Positions 19,393-26,954 of a stretch of DNA of 64,000 nucleotides are shown here, piece after piece. The DNA comes from JBDFMH01 sp047238125 (GTDB taxonomy: Bacteria > Pseudomonadota > Alphaproteobacteria > Sphingomonadales > Sphingomonadaceae): the NCBI RefSeq assembly GCF_047238125.1, contig NZ_JBDFMH010000001.1, positions 2,418,001 to 2,482,000 of the forward strand. The letters are read 5' to 3'. The position numbers and the translations under genes were made by a program. The notes below the pieces were generated by a model. It was not told the origin of the DNA and made no database searches. It saw nothing but the letters and a program-made list of their open reading frames with translations. Position 1 is the first letter of the stretch. Every line of letters begins with the position of its first letter.

Positions 19393-19890
19393 ATGCCCGA
19401 CCGCTACGCCATCGCCCTCGGCAGCAATCGGCGGACCCGCCACGGATCCCCGGCGGCCACGCTCGAGGCTGCTTTCGTAGCGCTGGCCGCCGCCGGTGCG
19501 GAGGTCGTCGATCGCTCGGCGGTGATCGCCACGCCCGCACTCGGTCCCGCAGGACGCGGGTTCGCCAACGCCGCGGCGATCATCCTGATCGACCGCCCGC
19601 CGCCGGCGCTGCTCGCGCTGCTCAAGCGAATAGAACGCGACTTCGGCCGCCGGCCCGGGCGGCGCTGGGGGGCGCGCAGCCTGGATCTGGATATTCTGCT
19701 CTGGAACGGCGGACACTGGCCGCCCCGCCCGCGCCGTGCCGCGCCAGGCGGACTGGCCGTTCCGCACACCGAGATCGCCCGGCGGCGCTTCGTGCTCGAT
19801 CCGCTGCTGGCGATTGCGGCCGGCTGGCGCGATCCGCGATCGGGCCACACCATCCGCCAGCTACGCGCCCGGTTTCAGGCCGGGCAGTAG
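19393..19890 (+). CDS. folK: 2-amino-4-hydroxy-6-hydroxymethyldihydropteridine diphosphokinase
   Basis: HPPK transfers pyrophosphate from ATP to 6-hydroxymethyl-7,8-dihydropterin in folate synthesis. The 165 residues contain the N-terminal YAIALGSNRR, the ATP/Mg region GARSLDLDILLW and the late VPHTEIARRRFVLDPLLAI, all hallmark segments. The reading frame also extends back to 19357, but ATG 19393 starts directly at the conserved beta-strand. It follows the GGDEF/EAL gene by 44 bp on the same strand. Its last 16 bp overlap the end of the convergent cytochrome gene. No other folate gene is adjacent. Confidence 0.9.
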   Translation: MPDRYAIALGSNRRTRHGSPAATLEAAFVALAAAGAEVVDRSAVIATPALGPAGRGFANAAAIILIDRPPPALLALLKRIERDFGRRPGRRWGARSLDLDILLWNGGHWPPRPRRAAPGGLAVPHTEIARRRFVLDPLLAIAAGWRDPRSGHTIRQLRARFQAGQ

Positions 19891-20492
19891 GCGCCGCTCT
19901 TCGCCCAGGCTTCGAACAGCGCGCCGAACTGCGCCTGCGTGCCCGGCGCGGGCTGGCGGCCGGCGCCCGGCTCCCAGCCCCAGCCGACCAGGCTGTCGGT
20001 CGCCATATGCTCGATCATCTGCGGCATCGTCTTACCGCCATTGCGACGCCGATCCTTCAGCTGGCGGCAGATATCGCCCAGCGACTTGCCCTGCCACGCC
20101 ATCTCCGCCGGGGCGAGATGCCATTCGGGATGGCCGGGCACGCCTGCGCTGTCGACATTGGTCACCTGATGACAGGTCTGGCACTTCAGGCCGGGCGCGC
20201 CGTGGCCATCCTTGCCACGCACCACCCATGGCTGGTGCGGCGTCATCGCCATGCCTTGGGTGGGGCGATCGGTCGCCGGATGGCAGTTCAGGCAGCGCGG
20301 ATGCTGGATCACCTTGCCCGCCTCAGCGAACAGCGCCAGCGATCGTTCGCGCTTGTTGCTGATCGCGGCGAACGCCTCTGGGGTCTGCAGGCCTACGGGC
20401 GCGGCGGGCTCGGATCGGCCGATCGCGGCCGCGCCGCCCAGCGCGATCATCGAAAGCGCCGCAAGGCCCGCAATGGCACGACGGCCGCTCAT
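19875..20492 (-). CDS. c-type cytochrome subunit of isoquinoline 1-oxidoreductase-like enzyme
   Basis: This 205-residue protein has an N-terminal hydrophobic export segment (AIAGLAALSMIALGGAAAI) and two haem-binding CxxCH motifs, CLNCH and CQTCH. They sit in the contexts PRCLNCHPATDRPTQG and GLKCQTCHQVTN, seen in small proteins that accompany isoquinoline 1-oxidoreductase-type molybdenum hydroxylases. Its start overlaps the stop of the molybdopterin subunit gene by 4 bp, so the three genes form one operon. It probably passes electrons from the hydroxylase to the respiratory chain in the periplasm. Confidence 0.8.
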   Translation of the reverse strand: MSGRRAIAGLAALSMIALGGAAAIGRSEPAAPVGLQTPEAFAAISNKRERSLALFAEAGKVIQHPRCLNCHPATDRPTQGMAMTPHQPWVVRGKDGHGAPGLKCQTCHQVTNVDSAGVPGHPEWHLAPAEMAWQGKSLGDICRQLKDRRRNGGKTMPQMIEHMATDSLVGWGWEPGAGRQPAPGTQAQFGALFEAWAKSGAYCPA

Positions 20493-22663
20493 GCCGCGCG
20501 CACCATCGGCAGGCGACGCGGGCGCGTCTGGCCCAGCCGGGCAAGCGCATTGGCGATCGCAGGCGCGGTCGGCGGCACGCCCGGCTCCCCGATCCCGGTC
20601 GGGGGCTCGGTCGATGGCACGATCACCACTTCCACCTCCGGCATCTCGTGAATCCTCAGCGAACGATACTCATCGAAATTGCCGATCGGCACCGCACCGC
20701 CCTCCAGCGGCACCTCGGCATAGAGCGCATGGCCGACCGCGAAGCCGATTCCGCCCTCCACCTGCGCGCGGATCACATCGGGGTTCACCGCGACGCCCAG
20801 ATCCACCGCGCACCAGACCTTGTGCACGCGCGGGCTGCCGTCGGCGTTCAATGACACCTCCGCGATCTGCGCCACGAAGCTGCTGAAGCTCTCGACCACG
20901 GCGACGCCGCGGGCGCGCTGTACGCCATCCAACTTGAACGGGCCTGGCCCCTTCCACTGAGCCAGCGCCGCCACCGCCCGCAGCACGCCGGCAGCGCGCG
21001 GCTCGGCCGCCATCAGTTCGAGCCGGCCGGCCACGGCATCCTTGCCGGCGCGTTGCAGCAGTTCATCGACGAAGCACTCGACCGCATAGCCGGTATGGGT
21101 ATGCCCCACCGATCGCCACCACAGCGTCGGCACCTTCGTGTCGCCGATATGCACCGAGCATTCGAAGTCGGCCAGCGCATAAGGCGGCTTGCTGGCCCCT
21201 TCGAGCATCGTCTGGTCGATCCCGTTCTGGATCAGCATCGATTCGAACGGAGTGCCCCTTGCGAAGGACTGGCCAGCGACCGTGTTGGACCAGCCGCTGA
21301 TCGCACCGTCCTTCACCGTGCCCTTCATCCGGTGGACGAAGATCGGGCGATAATAGCCGCCCTTGATGTCGTCCTCGCGCGTGCGGATCAGCTTGACCGG
21401 CACGTCCGGGCCGATCGCCTTGGCGGCTTCCGCCAGTTCCACGGCCAGTTCCATCGTCGGCGTCGCGCGGCGGCCGAAGCTGCCGCCTGCCAGCATCGTC
21501 TCCAGCTTCACCTTGTCCTGCGGCAGGCCCAGCACCTGCGCGATCGCGGCATGGTCCCCGGTCTGCATCTGGCTGCCGAACCGCGCCGTCGCGCCGCTGC
21601 GGTTCCAGCTGAGCCAGCCGTCGAGCGGCTCCATCGGCGCATGGGCGAGGAAGGGGAAGACGAACTCGGCCTCGATCGTCTCGCCGCCCGCGGCCAGCGC
21701 GCGCGCGACATCGCCGTTCTTGGCAGCGACGGTGCCGCGGTTGGACGCCAGCGCGCGATAGTCCGCGATGATCTCTTCCGAACCACGCGTTTCGGCAGCC
21801 GACGAATCCCAGTCGATCGCCAGTTTCGATCGGCCCTTCAGCGCCGGCCAGGTGCCATCGGCATAGACCGCGACGCCGTTGGACAGCCGCTTGACCGCCT
21901 TCACGCCGCGAACTTTCAGCGCCTCCGTGGCATCGAAGCTTTTCAACTTCGCGCCGAACCGGGGCGGCCGTGCCACCACGACCGTCATCGTACCGGGCGC
22001 CATGATGTCGATCGTGAACTGGGCGCTGCCATTGCTTTTGGCGGCGCTGTCCAGCTTGTGCAGCCCGTCGCGGCCGATCAGCGAGAAGCGCGAGGGATCC
22101 TTCAGCGTCGGGTTCGGTGGCACCGGTAACCGCGCGGCCGCGTCCGCGAACTGGCCGAAGCGGCCCTCGCGGCCCGAGGATGCGTGTCGGATCACGCCGC
22201 GCTCGACTGTGATCGTGGCAGGATCCACTTTCCAGGATTGCGCCGCCGCCAGCACCAGCATCGCCCGCGCCGAAGCGCCCGCCCGCCGCATCAGATCATA
22301 GCTGCTGGCGATCGCCGAGGAGCCGCCGGTCCCCTGGATGCCGCCCATCACCGGATTTCCGTAGAGCTTGGCATCCGCCGGCGCGCTTTCGGCGTGAATC
22401 TGGCTCCAGTCGGCATCCAGTTCCTCGGCGGCGATCGTCGCGAGGCCCGTATAGGGTCCCTGTCCGAATTCGATATGCTTCACGAGAACGGTGACCTTGT
22501 CGTCGCTTCCCACGCGCACATAGGCGTTGGGCTGGATCGGGCCCTTCGGCTTGGGCGCGCCTTGCGCGCGGGCCGCGCCGATCGGCAGTGCCAGCGTGAT
22601 GACGAGCCCCGCGCCGCCGGCGATGGCGGTTCGGCGGGTGATGTTCAGCTCCGTCTTACCCAT
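20489..22663 (-). CDS. iorB: molybdopterin-binding subunit, isoquinoline 1-oxidoreductase type
   Basis: This 724-residue large subunit belongs to the xanthine dehydrogenase superfamily. The N-terminus has a twin-arginine signal (NITRRTAIAGGAGLVITLAL), so the folded cofactor-loaded enzyme is exported by Tat. Cofactor-domain segments include VLVKHIEFGQGPYTGL, GSFGRRATPTMELAVELAE and VEGGIGFAVGHALYAEVPLEGG, and the C-terminal GIGEPGVPPTAPAIANAL places the catalytic glutamate. Start 22663 is used because the 2Fe-2S gene ends at 22665 and the signal begins there. The substrate, an N-heterocycle or aldehyde, cannot be read from sequence. Confidence 0.85.
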   Translation of the reverse strand: MGKTELNITRRTAIAGGAGLVITLALPIGAARAQGAPKPKGPIQPNAYVRVGSDDKVTVLVKHIEFGQGPYTGLATIAAEELDADWSQIHAESAPADAKLYGNPVMGGIQGTGGSSAIASSYDLMRRAGASARAMLVLAAAQSWKVDPATITVERGVIRHASSGREGRFGQFADAAARLPVPPNPTLKDPSRFSLIGRDGLHKLDSAAKSNGSAQFTIDIMAPGTMTVVVARPPRFGAKLKSFDATEALKVRGVKAVKRLSNGVAVYADGTWPALKGRSKLAIDWDSSAAETRGSEEIIADYRALASNRGTVAAKNGDVARALAAGGETIEAEFVFPFLAHAPMEPLDGWLSWNRSGATARFGSQMQTGDHAAIAQVLGLPQDKVKLETMLAGGSFGRRATPTMELAVELAEAAKAIGPDVPVKLIRTREDDIKGGYYRPIFVHRMKGTVKDGAISGWSNTVAGQSFARGTPFESMLIQNGIDQTMLEGASKPPYALADFECSVHIGDTKVPTLWWRSVGHTHTGYAVECFVDELLQRAGKDAVAGRLELMAAEPRAAGVLRAVAALAQWKGPGPFKLDGVQRARGVAVVESFSSFVAQIAEVSLNADGSPRVHKVWCAVDLGVAVNPDVIRAQVEGGIGFAVGHALYAEVPLEGGAVPIGNFDEYRSLRIHEMPEVEVVIVPSTEPPTGIGEPGVPPTAPAIANALARLGQTRPRRLPMVRAA

Positions 22664-22664
22664 G

Positions 22665-23126
22665 TCAGGCCTCCAGCGTCTTGGCGGCATCGTGGATCGC
22701 GGCGCGGATGCGGACATAAGTGGCGCAGCGGCAGATATTGCCGTTCATCGCCAGATCGATGTCCGTGTCACTCGGCTTCTTGACCTGCCGCAGCAGTGCG
22801 ACGGCGCTCATCACCTGGCCGGATTGGCAGTAACCGCATTGCGGCACGTCGCGCGCAACCCAGGCGGCCTTCACCGCCTGCGCTTCCGGACCGTCGATCG
22901 CCTCGATCGTCGTGATCTTGCGATCGCCGACCAGCGACACCGGCAGCGAGCAGGACCGCAGCGGCTCCCCATCGAGGTGGACGGTGCAGGCACCGCACTG
23001 GGCAATGCCACAACCGAACTTCGTGCCGGTCAGCCCCAGCGAATCGCGGATCACCCACAGCAATGGCGTGTCGTCGTCGACGTCGACCTCGCGCGCTTCG
23101 CCGTTCACGGTGATACTGTACGACAT
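22665..23126 (-). CDS. iorA: 2Fe-2S subunit of isoquinoline 1-oxidoreductase-like enzyme
   Basis: This 153-residue small subunit has two [2Fe-2S] clusters. The plant-ferredoxin-type cluster is in KFGCGIAQCGACTVHLDGE with a later CSLPV. The alpha-helical cluster is in QCGYCQSGQ and NGNICRCATY. It passes electrons from the molybdenum site of the large subunit. It is the first gene of the operon; the large subunit gene starts 1 bp after its stop. It has no signal peptide and is probably exported bound to the Tat-signal subunit. A promoter and a palindromic site lie 55-95 bp upstream. Confidence 0.92.
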   Translation of the reverse strand: MSYSITVNGEAREVDVDDDTPLLWVIRDSLGLTGTKFGCGIAQCGACTVHLDGEPLRSCSLPVSLVGDRKITTIEAIDGPEAQAVKAAWVARDVPQCGYCQSGQVMSAVALLRQVKKPSDTDIDLAMNGNICRCATYVRIRAAIHDAAKTLEA

Positions 23127-23179
23127 CGCAGCCTCCCGGGCCGAAGCCCCCGCCGGCCGATCCCCGGGCCGATGTTCTC

Positions 23180-23207
23180 AGCATAGCGCGCGCGAAACGA
23201 TTGTCAT
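23180..23207 (-). promoter_or_regulatory. probable sigma-70-type promoter of the iorA operon
   Basis: Read on the minus strand, ATGACA (23207-23202) precedes TATGCT (23185-23180) with a 16-bp spacer. It ends about 54 bp before the iorA ATG. A palindromic site (23194-23220) overlaps the -35 element. Confidence 0.45.
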
Positions 23208-23220
23208 CTGCAACCGTTTC
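23194..23220. promoter_or_regulatory. 27-bp operator-like inverted repeat
   Basis: GAAACGATTG (23194-23203) and CAACCGTTTC (23211-23220) are inverted copies matching at 9 of 10 positions with a 7-bp centre. It covers the -35 region of the predicted iorA promoter and lies 57 bp before the tRNA-Lys gene. It is consistent with a dimeric repressor site; the regulator is unknown. Confidence 0.5.
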
Positions 23221-23277
23221 TCAAAAGCGCCATCCGGTTGACCCGCCGGGCAGTGCGGCATAGGGCCGCCGCTGGTC

Positions 23278-23353
23278 GGGCTCGTAGCTCAGTCGGTAGA
23301 GCAACGGACTTTTAATCTGTAGGTCCCGGGTTCGAATCCCGGCGAGCCCACCA
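23278..23353 (+). tRNA. tRNA-Lys (anticodon TTT)
   Basis: This is a complete 76-nt cloverleaf with an encoded CCA end. The acceptor arms are GGGCTCG and CGAGCCC. The D arm is GCTC/GAGC, the anticodon arm is ACGGA-CTTTTAA-TCTGT with TTT at positions 34-36, and the T arm is CCGGG-TTCGAAT-CCCGG. A NUDIX gene begins 16 nt downstream. Confidence 0.98.
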
Positions 23354-23369
23354 TCACGGGACGCGCAGT

Positions 23370-24113
23370 TTGGACGACCCCATTCCCGCCGCCACGCTGG
23401 TGCTGGTCCGCGACGATCCGGCCGGCGGGGCGCCCCACCTGCTGATGATCGAGCGGGCGGCGACGATGGCGTTCGCGGCCGGCGCAATGGTGTTCCCCGG
23501 CGGGCGGATCGATCCCGGCGATCAGGCGCTCGTGCCTGCCGACCACGCCGATCCTGCCGATGCCGCCGCCCGGATCGCCGCCATTCGCGAGACGATCGAG
23601 GAAGTGGGAATCGCGATCGGGTTCGATGTCGAGCCCGCATTGTTGAAGCAACTGCGCACGGCGCTGCATGACGGCGCCTCGTTCGGCGGTCTGCTGGCCG
23701 CGCACGGGCTCACGCTCGATCTCGATGCGCTACTGCCGTTCGCGCGCTGGTGCCCCGCGTTTCCGGAAGCGCGCAACTTCGACACGCGCTTCTACTTGGC
23801 ACGCGCGCCGGATCATGCCGCCGCGGAGGCGGACGGCGGCGAAAGCGTTCATGCGGTCTGGGCGACGGCACAGGCGATCTTGGACGATGCCGATGCGGGC
23901 CGCCGCCACATCATCTTTCCCACCCGGCGCAATCTGGAACGGCTCGCCGCTTACCCCGATTTCCGGTCGCTTGCCGAACACGCGCGTGCGATCCCGGTGA
24001 CGCGGATCGTGCCCGCGATCGTCGAGGAGGCAGACGAACGCTGGCTGACGATTCCGGAAGGGCTGGGTTACCCGGTCACGCGGCAGCGGGCGGAGGATGC
24101 CCTGCGCCGTTAG
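23370..24113 (+). CDS. NUDIX hydrolase family protein
   Basis: This 247-residue protein hydrolyses a nucleoside-diphosphate-linked or CoA-type compound, by family. The first strand is AATLVLVRDD. The Nudix box is recognisable as FPGGRIDPGD followed, after a short insertion, by AAIRETIEEVGIAI, giving the RExxEExG core. The start is a TTG; the first ATG (about residue 26) would delete the first beta-strand of the fold, so the upstream start is required. No clear ribosome binding site is seen. It starts 16 nt after the tRNA 3' end and may be made from a tRNA-mRNA co-transcript. Its stop overlaps the end of the convergent manA-like gene by 4 bp. Confidence 0.75.
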   Translation: MDDPIPAATLVLVRDDPAGGAPHLLMIERAATMAFAAGAMVFPGGRIDPGDQALVPADHADPADAAARIAAIRETIEEVGIAIGFDVEPALLKQLRTALHDGASFGGLLAAHGLTLDLDALLPFARWCPAFPEARNFDTRFYLARAPDHAAAEADGGESVHAVWATAQAILDDADAGRRHIIFPTRRNLERLAAYPDFRSLAEHARAIPVTRIVPAIVEEADERWLTIPEGLGYPVTRQRAEDALRR

Positions 24114-24970
24114 GCCGCTACCGCCGCGCCGTCCCAGATCGCATCGATCACGCCCTGTCCGGGATAGGCGACCAGCAGGTCGGTCGTCTCGTCCAGCGCC
24201 AGCACGGCATCGCCTTCGACCAGCCAGACGCCGCCGGGGAGGAAAGGCTCGCCGTCAAGATGGCCCTCGCCCGCCAGCGGGACCAGCCAGATCGGGCGGC
24301 CGTCCGATCGCAGCTGCCCCTGCCCACTCCAGGACCAGCGCTCCAGCACCAGCTTCGGGCCATCCGCCAGCAGCATTCGCCCCGGCGCGATCTCGGTCGG
24401 AACATGCGGCGCGACATAAGGCACCGGATCGGACACCGCGATGCCGTCTTCGAGATGAAGCTCGCGCGGACGGCCATAATCATAGAGCCGATAGGTCAGG
24501 TCGACATTCTGCTGAACCTCGACCAGCGTGAGCCCCGCGCCGATCGCGTGGACCGTGCCGGCTGGCGAATAGAAGCTGTCGCCGGCATGTGCCGCGTGCC
24601 AGCGGACCCGTTCCTCGATCGATCCGTCCTGCGCGGCGTCGCGCAGCTCGTCCCGCGTCATCGGCTGCAACGTCCCGATCGCGATGGTCGCATGCGGATC
24701 GGCGGCCAGCACGACCCAGGCTTCGTCCTTCCCCCGCGGATAGCCGCGCGCCTGCGCCGCGGCATCGTCGGGATGCACCTGGATCGACAACTTCTCGGAC
24801 GTGAACAGATATTTGACGAGCAGATCCGGCTCCGCCCCACCGCGCGGATCCTGAAACCAGATCTCGCCGACCGGATCGCCGCCCGCCGCGACATCGTCGA
24901 AACCCGGCCACAGATCGGTGCGCCCCCACGGCTTTTCGACGCGCTTCGTCTCGAGTCGGGTGGCAGCCAT
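24110..24970 (-). CDS. manA: class I mannose-6-phosphate isomerase
   Basis: This is a zinc-dependent cupin isomerase interconverting mannose 6-phosphate and fructose 6-phosphate for exopolysaccharide or glycan precursors. Visible features are ETKRVEKPWGRTDLWPGF, the zinc-site segment LSIQVHPDDAAAQARG, DEAWVVLAADP, SFYSPAGTVHAIGAGLTLVEVQQ and LTYRLYDYGR. At 286 residues it is of the short bacterial type. ATG 24970 is chosen because GGAG lies 9 nt before it; ATG 24976 is the alternative. It is divergent from the extensin-like gene across about 58 bp. Confidence 0.85.
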   Translation of the reverse strand: MAATRLETKRVEKPWGRTDLWPGFDDVAAGGDPVGEIWFQDPRGGAEPDLLVKYLFTSEKLSIQVHPDDAAAQARGYPRGKDEAWVVLAADPHATIAIGTLQPMTRDELRDAAQDGSIEERVRWHAAHAGDSFYSPAGTVHAIGAGLTLVEVQQNVDLTYRLYDYGRPRELHLEDGIAVSDPVPYVAPHVPTEIAPGRMLLADGPKLVLERWSWSGQGQLRSDGRPIWLVPLAGEGHLDGEPFLPGGVWLVEGDAVLALDETTDLLVAYPGQGVIDAIWDGAAVAA

Positions 24971-25028
24971 CTTCATCGTCTCCAGATCGTGGTGCAACGC
25001 ACTATGCCCTCGAACGTAATGCCTGACG

Positions 25029-25757
25029 ATGGCTTTGGTTCGTCTTGCCCGCTTCGCAATCATCCTGCTGTTGATCGCTGTCACGATCTACCTGGCATGG
25101 CTCTGGGCGCGCGATCATCCGCAGGATCTGCCGTGGACCGAACTCGACCTCTCGCAGCCGATCGGCGTCTTCACCGGCCGCAAGCTGACCGCGCTGACCG
25201 ATGCGCCGGCCGAATGTAAGGCGCTGCTTGGCCGTGCCGGCGTCCGCTTCACGGCATTGCCGCCACTCAGTGCCCGCGGTGGGCAGTGCGGCTATGATGA
25301 TGCCGTCCGCGTGCGCGGCGGCGGCCCGATCTCGATCGACTATGCGCCGCCGGCGGCGGCATCATGCAGCGTGGTCGCCGCGCTAAGCGTCTGGGAATGG
25401 GAAGTCGTCCAGCCGGCGGCGTTGCGGCTGCTGGGTCAGCCGGTGGTGCGGATCGACACGTTCGGCAGCTATAATTGCCGGCGGATCGGCGGTGGGCGCG
25501 AAGGTGGCTGGAGCGAGCATGCCACGGCCGATGCAATCGATATCGCCGGGTTCCGGCTGAAGGACGGGCGCCGGATCACGATCGCCGGCGATTGGGCGGG
25601 CGAGCCGGCCGACGCCGCATTCCTGCGCGCTTTGCGTGACGGCGCGTGCGATCTGTTCGCCACCGTCCTCAGCCCGGACTACAACGCCGCCCACCGTGAT
25701 CACCTGCATCTCGACCAGGCCAATCGCGGGCGATCGGGCTGGCGCGGTTGCCGCTGA
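25029..25757 (+). CDS. extensin-like C-terminal domain protein, membrane-anchored
   Basis: This 242-residue protein has one N-terminal membrane segment (FAIILLLIAVTIYLAWLWA) and an extensin-like C-terminal domain. GSYNCRRIGGG, WSEHATADAIDIAGF and AAHRDHLHLD provide histidines and aspartates arranged like those of M15-type LAS peptidases, so a zinc-dependent cell-wall activity in the periplasm is plausible but unproven. It stands alone, convergent with the next gene. Confidence 0.8.
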   Translation: MALVRLARFAIILLLIAVTIYLAWLWARDHPQDLPWTELDLSQPIGVFTGRKLTALTDAPAECKALLGRAGVRFTALPPLSARGGQCGYDDAVRVRGGGPISIDYAPPAAASCSVVAALSVWEWEVVQPAALRLLGQPVVRIDTFGSYNCRRIGGGREGGWSEHATADAIDIAGFRLKDGRRITIAGDWAGEPADAAFLRALRDGACDLFATVLSPDYNAAHRDHLHLDQANRGRSGWRGCR

Positions 25758-25766
25758 CCCGTGCGG

Positions 25767-26315
25767 TCAGTTGGGCAGCTTGTGCTCGATCTTGTCGACC
25801 CATTGCGGGTAGAAGGCAGGCTCGCGGTTGGACCAGCCCGGTGCCGTCGCCGCCGCCTCGCTGATCGACTGCAGCAGCACGCGCCGCTTCTCGGGATGAA
25901 GATGCGGCAGCGCGGCTGCGGCACAGAAGGCACCCGGCAGCCACGGCCGCACATTGGCGCCGATCAGCCGCTCGTACAGGAAGCGATACGCGCCGAAAGA
26001 CACCAGCCGATCCTGACCCAGGTCGAACGCGCTGACAGTGACCAGCGGCGCCATGAACGGCTCGATCGCATCGAGGCCGCTGTCGTCGGGCACGAGGCCA
26101 CGGATATGGCCGAGCCGCGCGTAGATGCGGGATTGTGCCCGGATGCTGGCGGCCTCGCCGATATCGCGTGACCAGCGGGCCACGGCGTCCTCGCGTTCGA
26201 GCCCGATGTCGAGCGAGCGGCGGATATAGCGCTGGGTGGCGGCCGGGAAGCCTGCGAACTCTTTCATCTCGGCCAGGCTCATTGCCCCAATTGCCGGCTT
26301 CATCTGCCCCGCCAT
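25767..26315 (-). CDS. hypothetical protein
   Basis: This 182-residue soluble protein was not recognised. It is rich in Ala, Arg and aromatic residues and is predicted mainly helical. It starts with MKPAIGAMSLAEMKEF and has YIRRSLDIGLEREDAVARW and FGAYRFLYERLIG. No signal peptide, membrane segment or metal motif is evident. An alternative start is the Met five codons further in. It lies downstream of a hairpin terminator on the same strand, so it probably has its own promoter in 26316-26444, where no clear consensus was found. Confidence 0.6.
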   Translation of the reverse strand: MAGQMKPAIGAMSLAEMKEFAGFPAATQRYIRRSLDIGLEREDAVARWSRDIGEAASIRAQSRIYARLGHIRGLVPDDSGLDAIEPFMAPLVTVSAFDLGQDRLVSFGAYRFLYERLIGANVRPWLPGAFCAAAALPHLHPEKRRVLLQSISEAAATAPGWSNREPAFYPQWVDKIEHKLPN

Positions 26316-26444
26316 CGCTGCTTGCTCCTACCTGATCCCACCCGTCGAAGATGCGCCTTCATGGTTAGCGTCCGCTTAACGACGCAGATCGAAACCAGTG
26401 CGATGGAATCATGGATCGTGCTGCGTTGCAACATCCAAAACAAT

Positions 26445-26468
26445 GGGCGCGCAACATGTTGCGCGCCC
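26445..26468 (-). terminator. probable intrinsic terminator after the small stress-type gene
   Basis: This is a perfect 24-bp palindrome: a 10-bp stem GGGCGCGCAA / TTGCGCGCCC with a CATG loop. Read on the minus strand it is followed by ATTGTTTT. It lies 62 bp after the stop of the gene at 26530-26802. Confidence 0.65.
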
Positions 26469-26529
26469 GCCACGTTTGCACTCTCTTGCCGTGCACTCTC
26501 AAAACTTGGCCGTGTCGACGACGGCGGCG

Positions 26530-26802
26530 TCAATCCTTCGTGGACTGCAGCGCCTTCTCGGCTTCCTCGTCATAGCCCGATGATGCCGGCGGCTCGCTGC
26601 TCTGGCCCGGGCGCGTGTTTGCGGGCGGATCGGAAGTCGGGAACGTCTCGTCGAGACCGATGTCGAGCTTCGCATCCTCGTGGGACGGGTCAGCCGCCAG
26701 CCGTTCGTCGTCGCTGGCATCGTGCGCAGGGCGCACTTTCGGGATCGGCGATCGGTTCGCTTCGTCATGATCCGAATCGCGCGGCTGATCGGTGGCAGTC
26801 AT
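26530..26802 (-). CDS. small acidic protein, probable general-stress gene
   Basis: This 90-residue, highly polar and probably disordered protein begins MTATDQPRDSDHDEANR and contains DIGLDETFPTSDPPANTRPG. The ETFPxSDPP-type motif recurs in small uncharacterised proteins of alphaproteobacteria. ATG 26802 is chosen because AGGAGAG precedes it, and because the alternative start at 26829 would lie at or upstream of the expected transcription start. A GGAAC-N17-CGTT promoter directly upstream places it in the general stress response. Molecular function is unknown. Confidence 0.75.
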   Translation of the reverse strand: MTATDQPRDSDHDEANRSPIPKVRPAHDASDDERLAADPSHEDAKLDIGLDETFPTSDPPANTRPGQSSEPPASSGYDEEAEKALQSTKD

Positions 26803-26831
26803 CGCTCTCTCCTGGAAACAATACGGCAATC

Positions 26832-26857
26832 AACGCCGGCCCGCGTCGCTCCGTTCC
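26832..26857 (-). promoter_or_regulatory. sigma-EcfG-type promoter (GGAAC-N17-CGTT)
   Basis: On the minus strand, GGAAC (26857-26853) is followed after 17 bp by CGTT (26835-26832). This is the general-stress sigma factor EcfG pattern of alphaproteobacteria. The -10 element is 29 bp upstream of the ATG at 26802, a suitable distance. Confidence 0.7.
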
Positions 26858-26954
26858 GCCCCCGTGACATCGATCGGTTCGCCGGCTTTCGATGAACGGC
26901 ACCGCGTGATCGACCGGGGCATCGGCGCGGCTGGCACTCTGCCATGCGGCGGCT

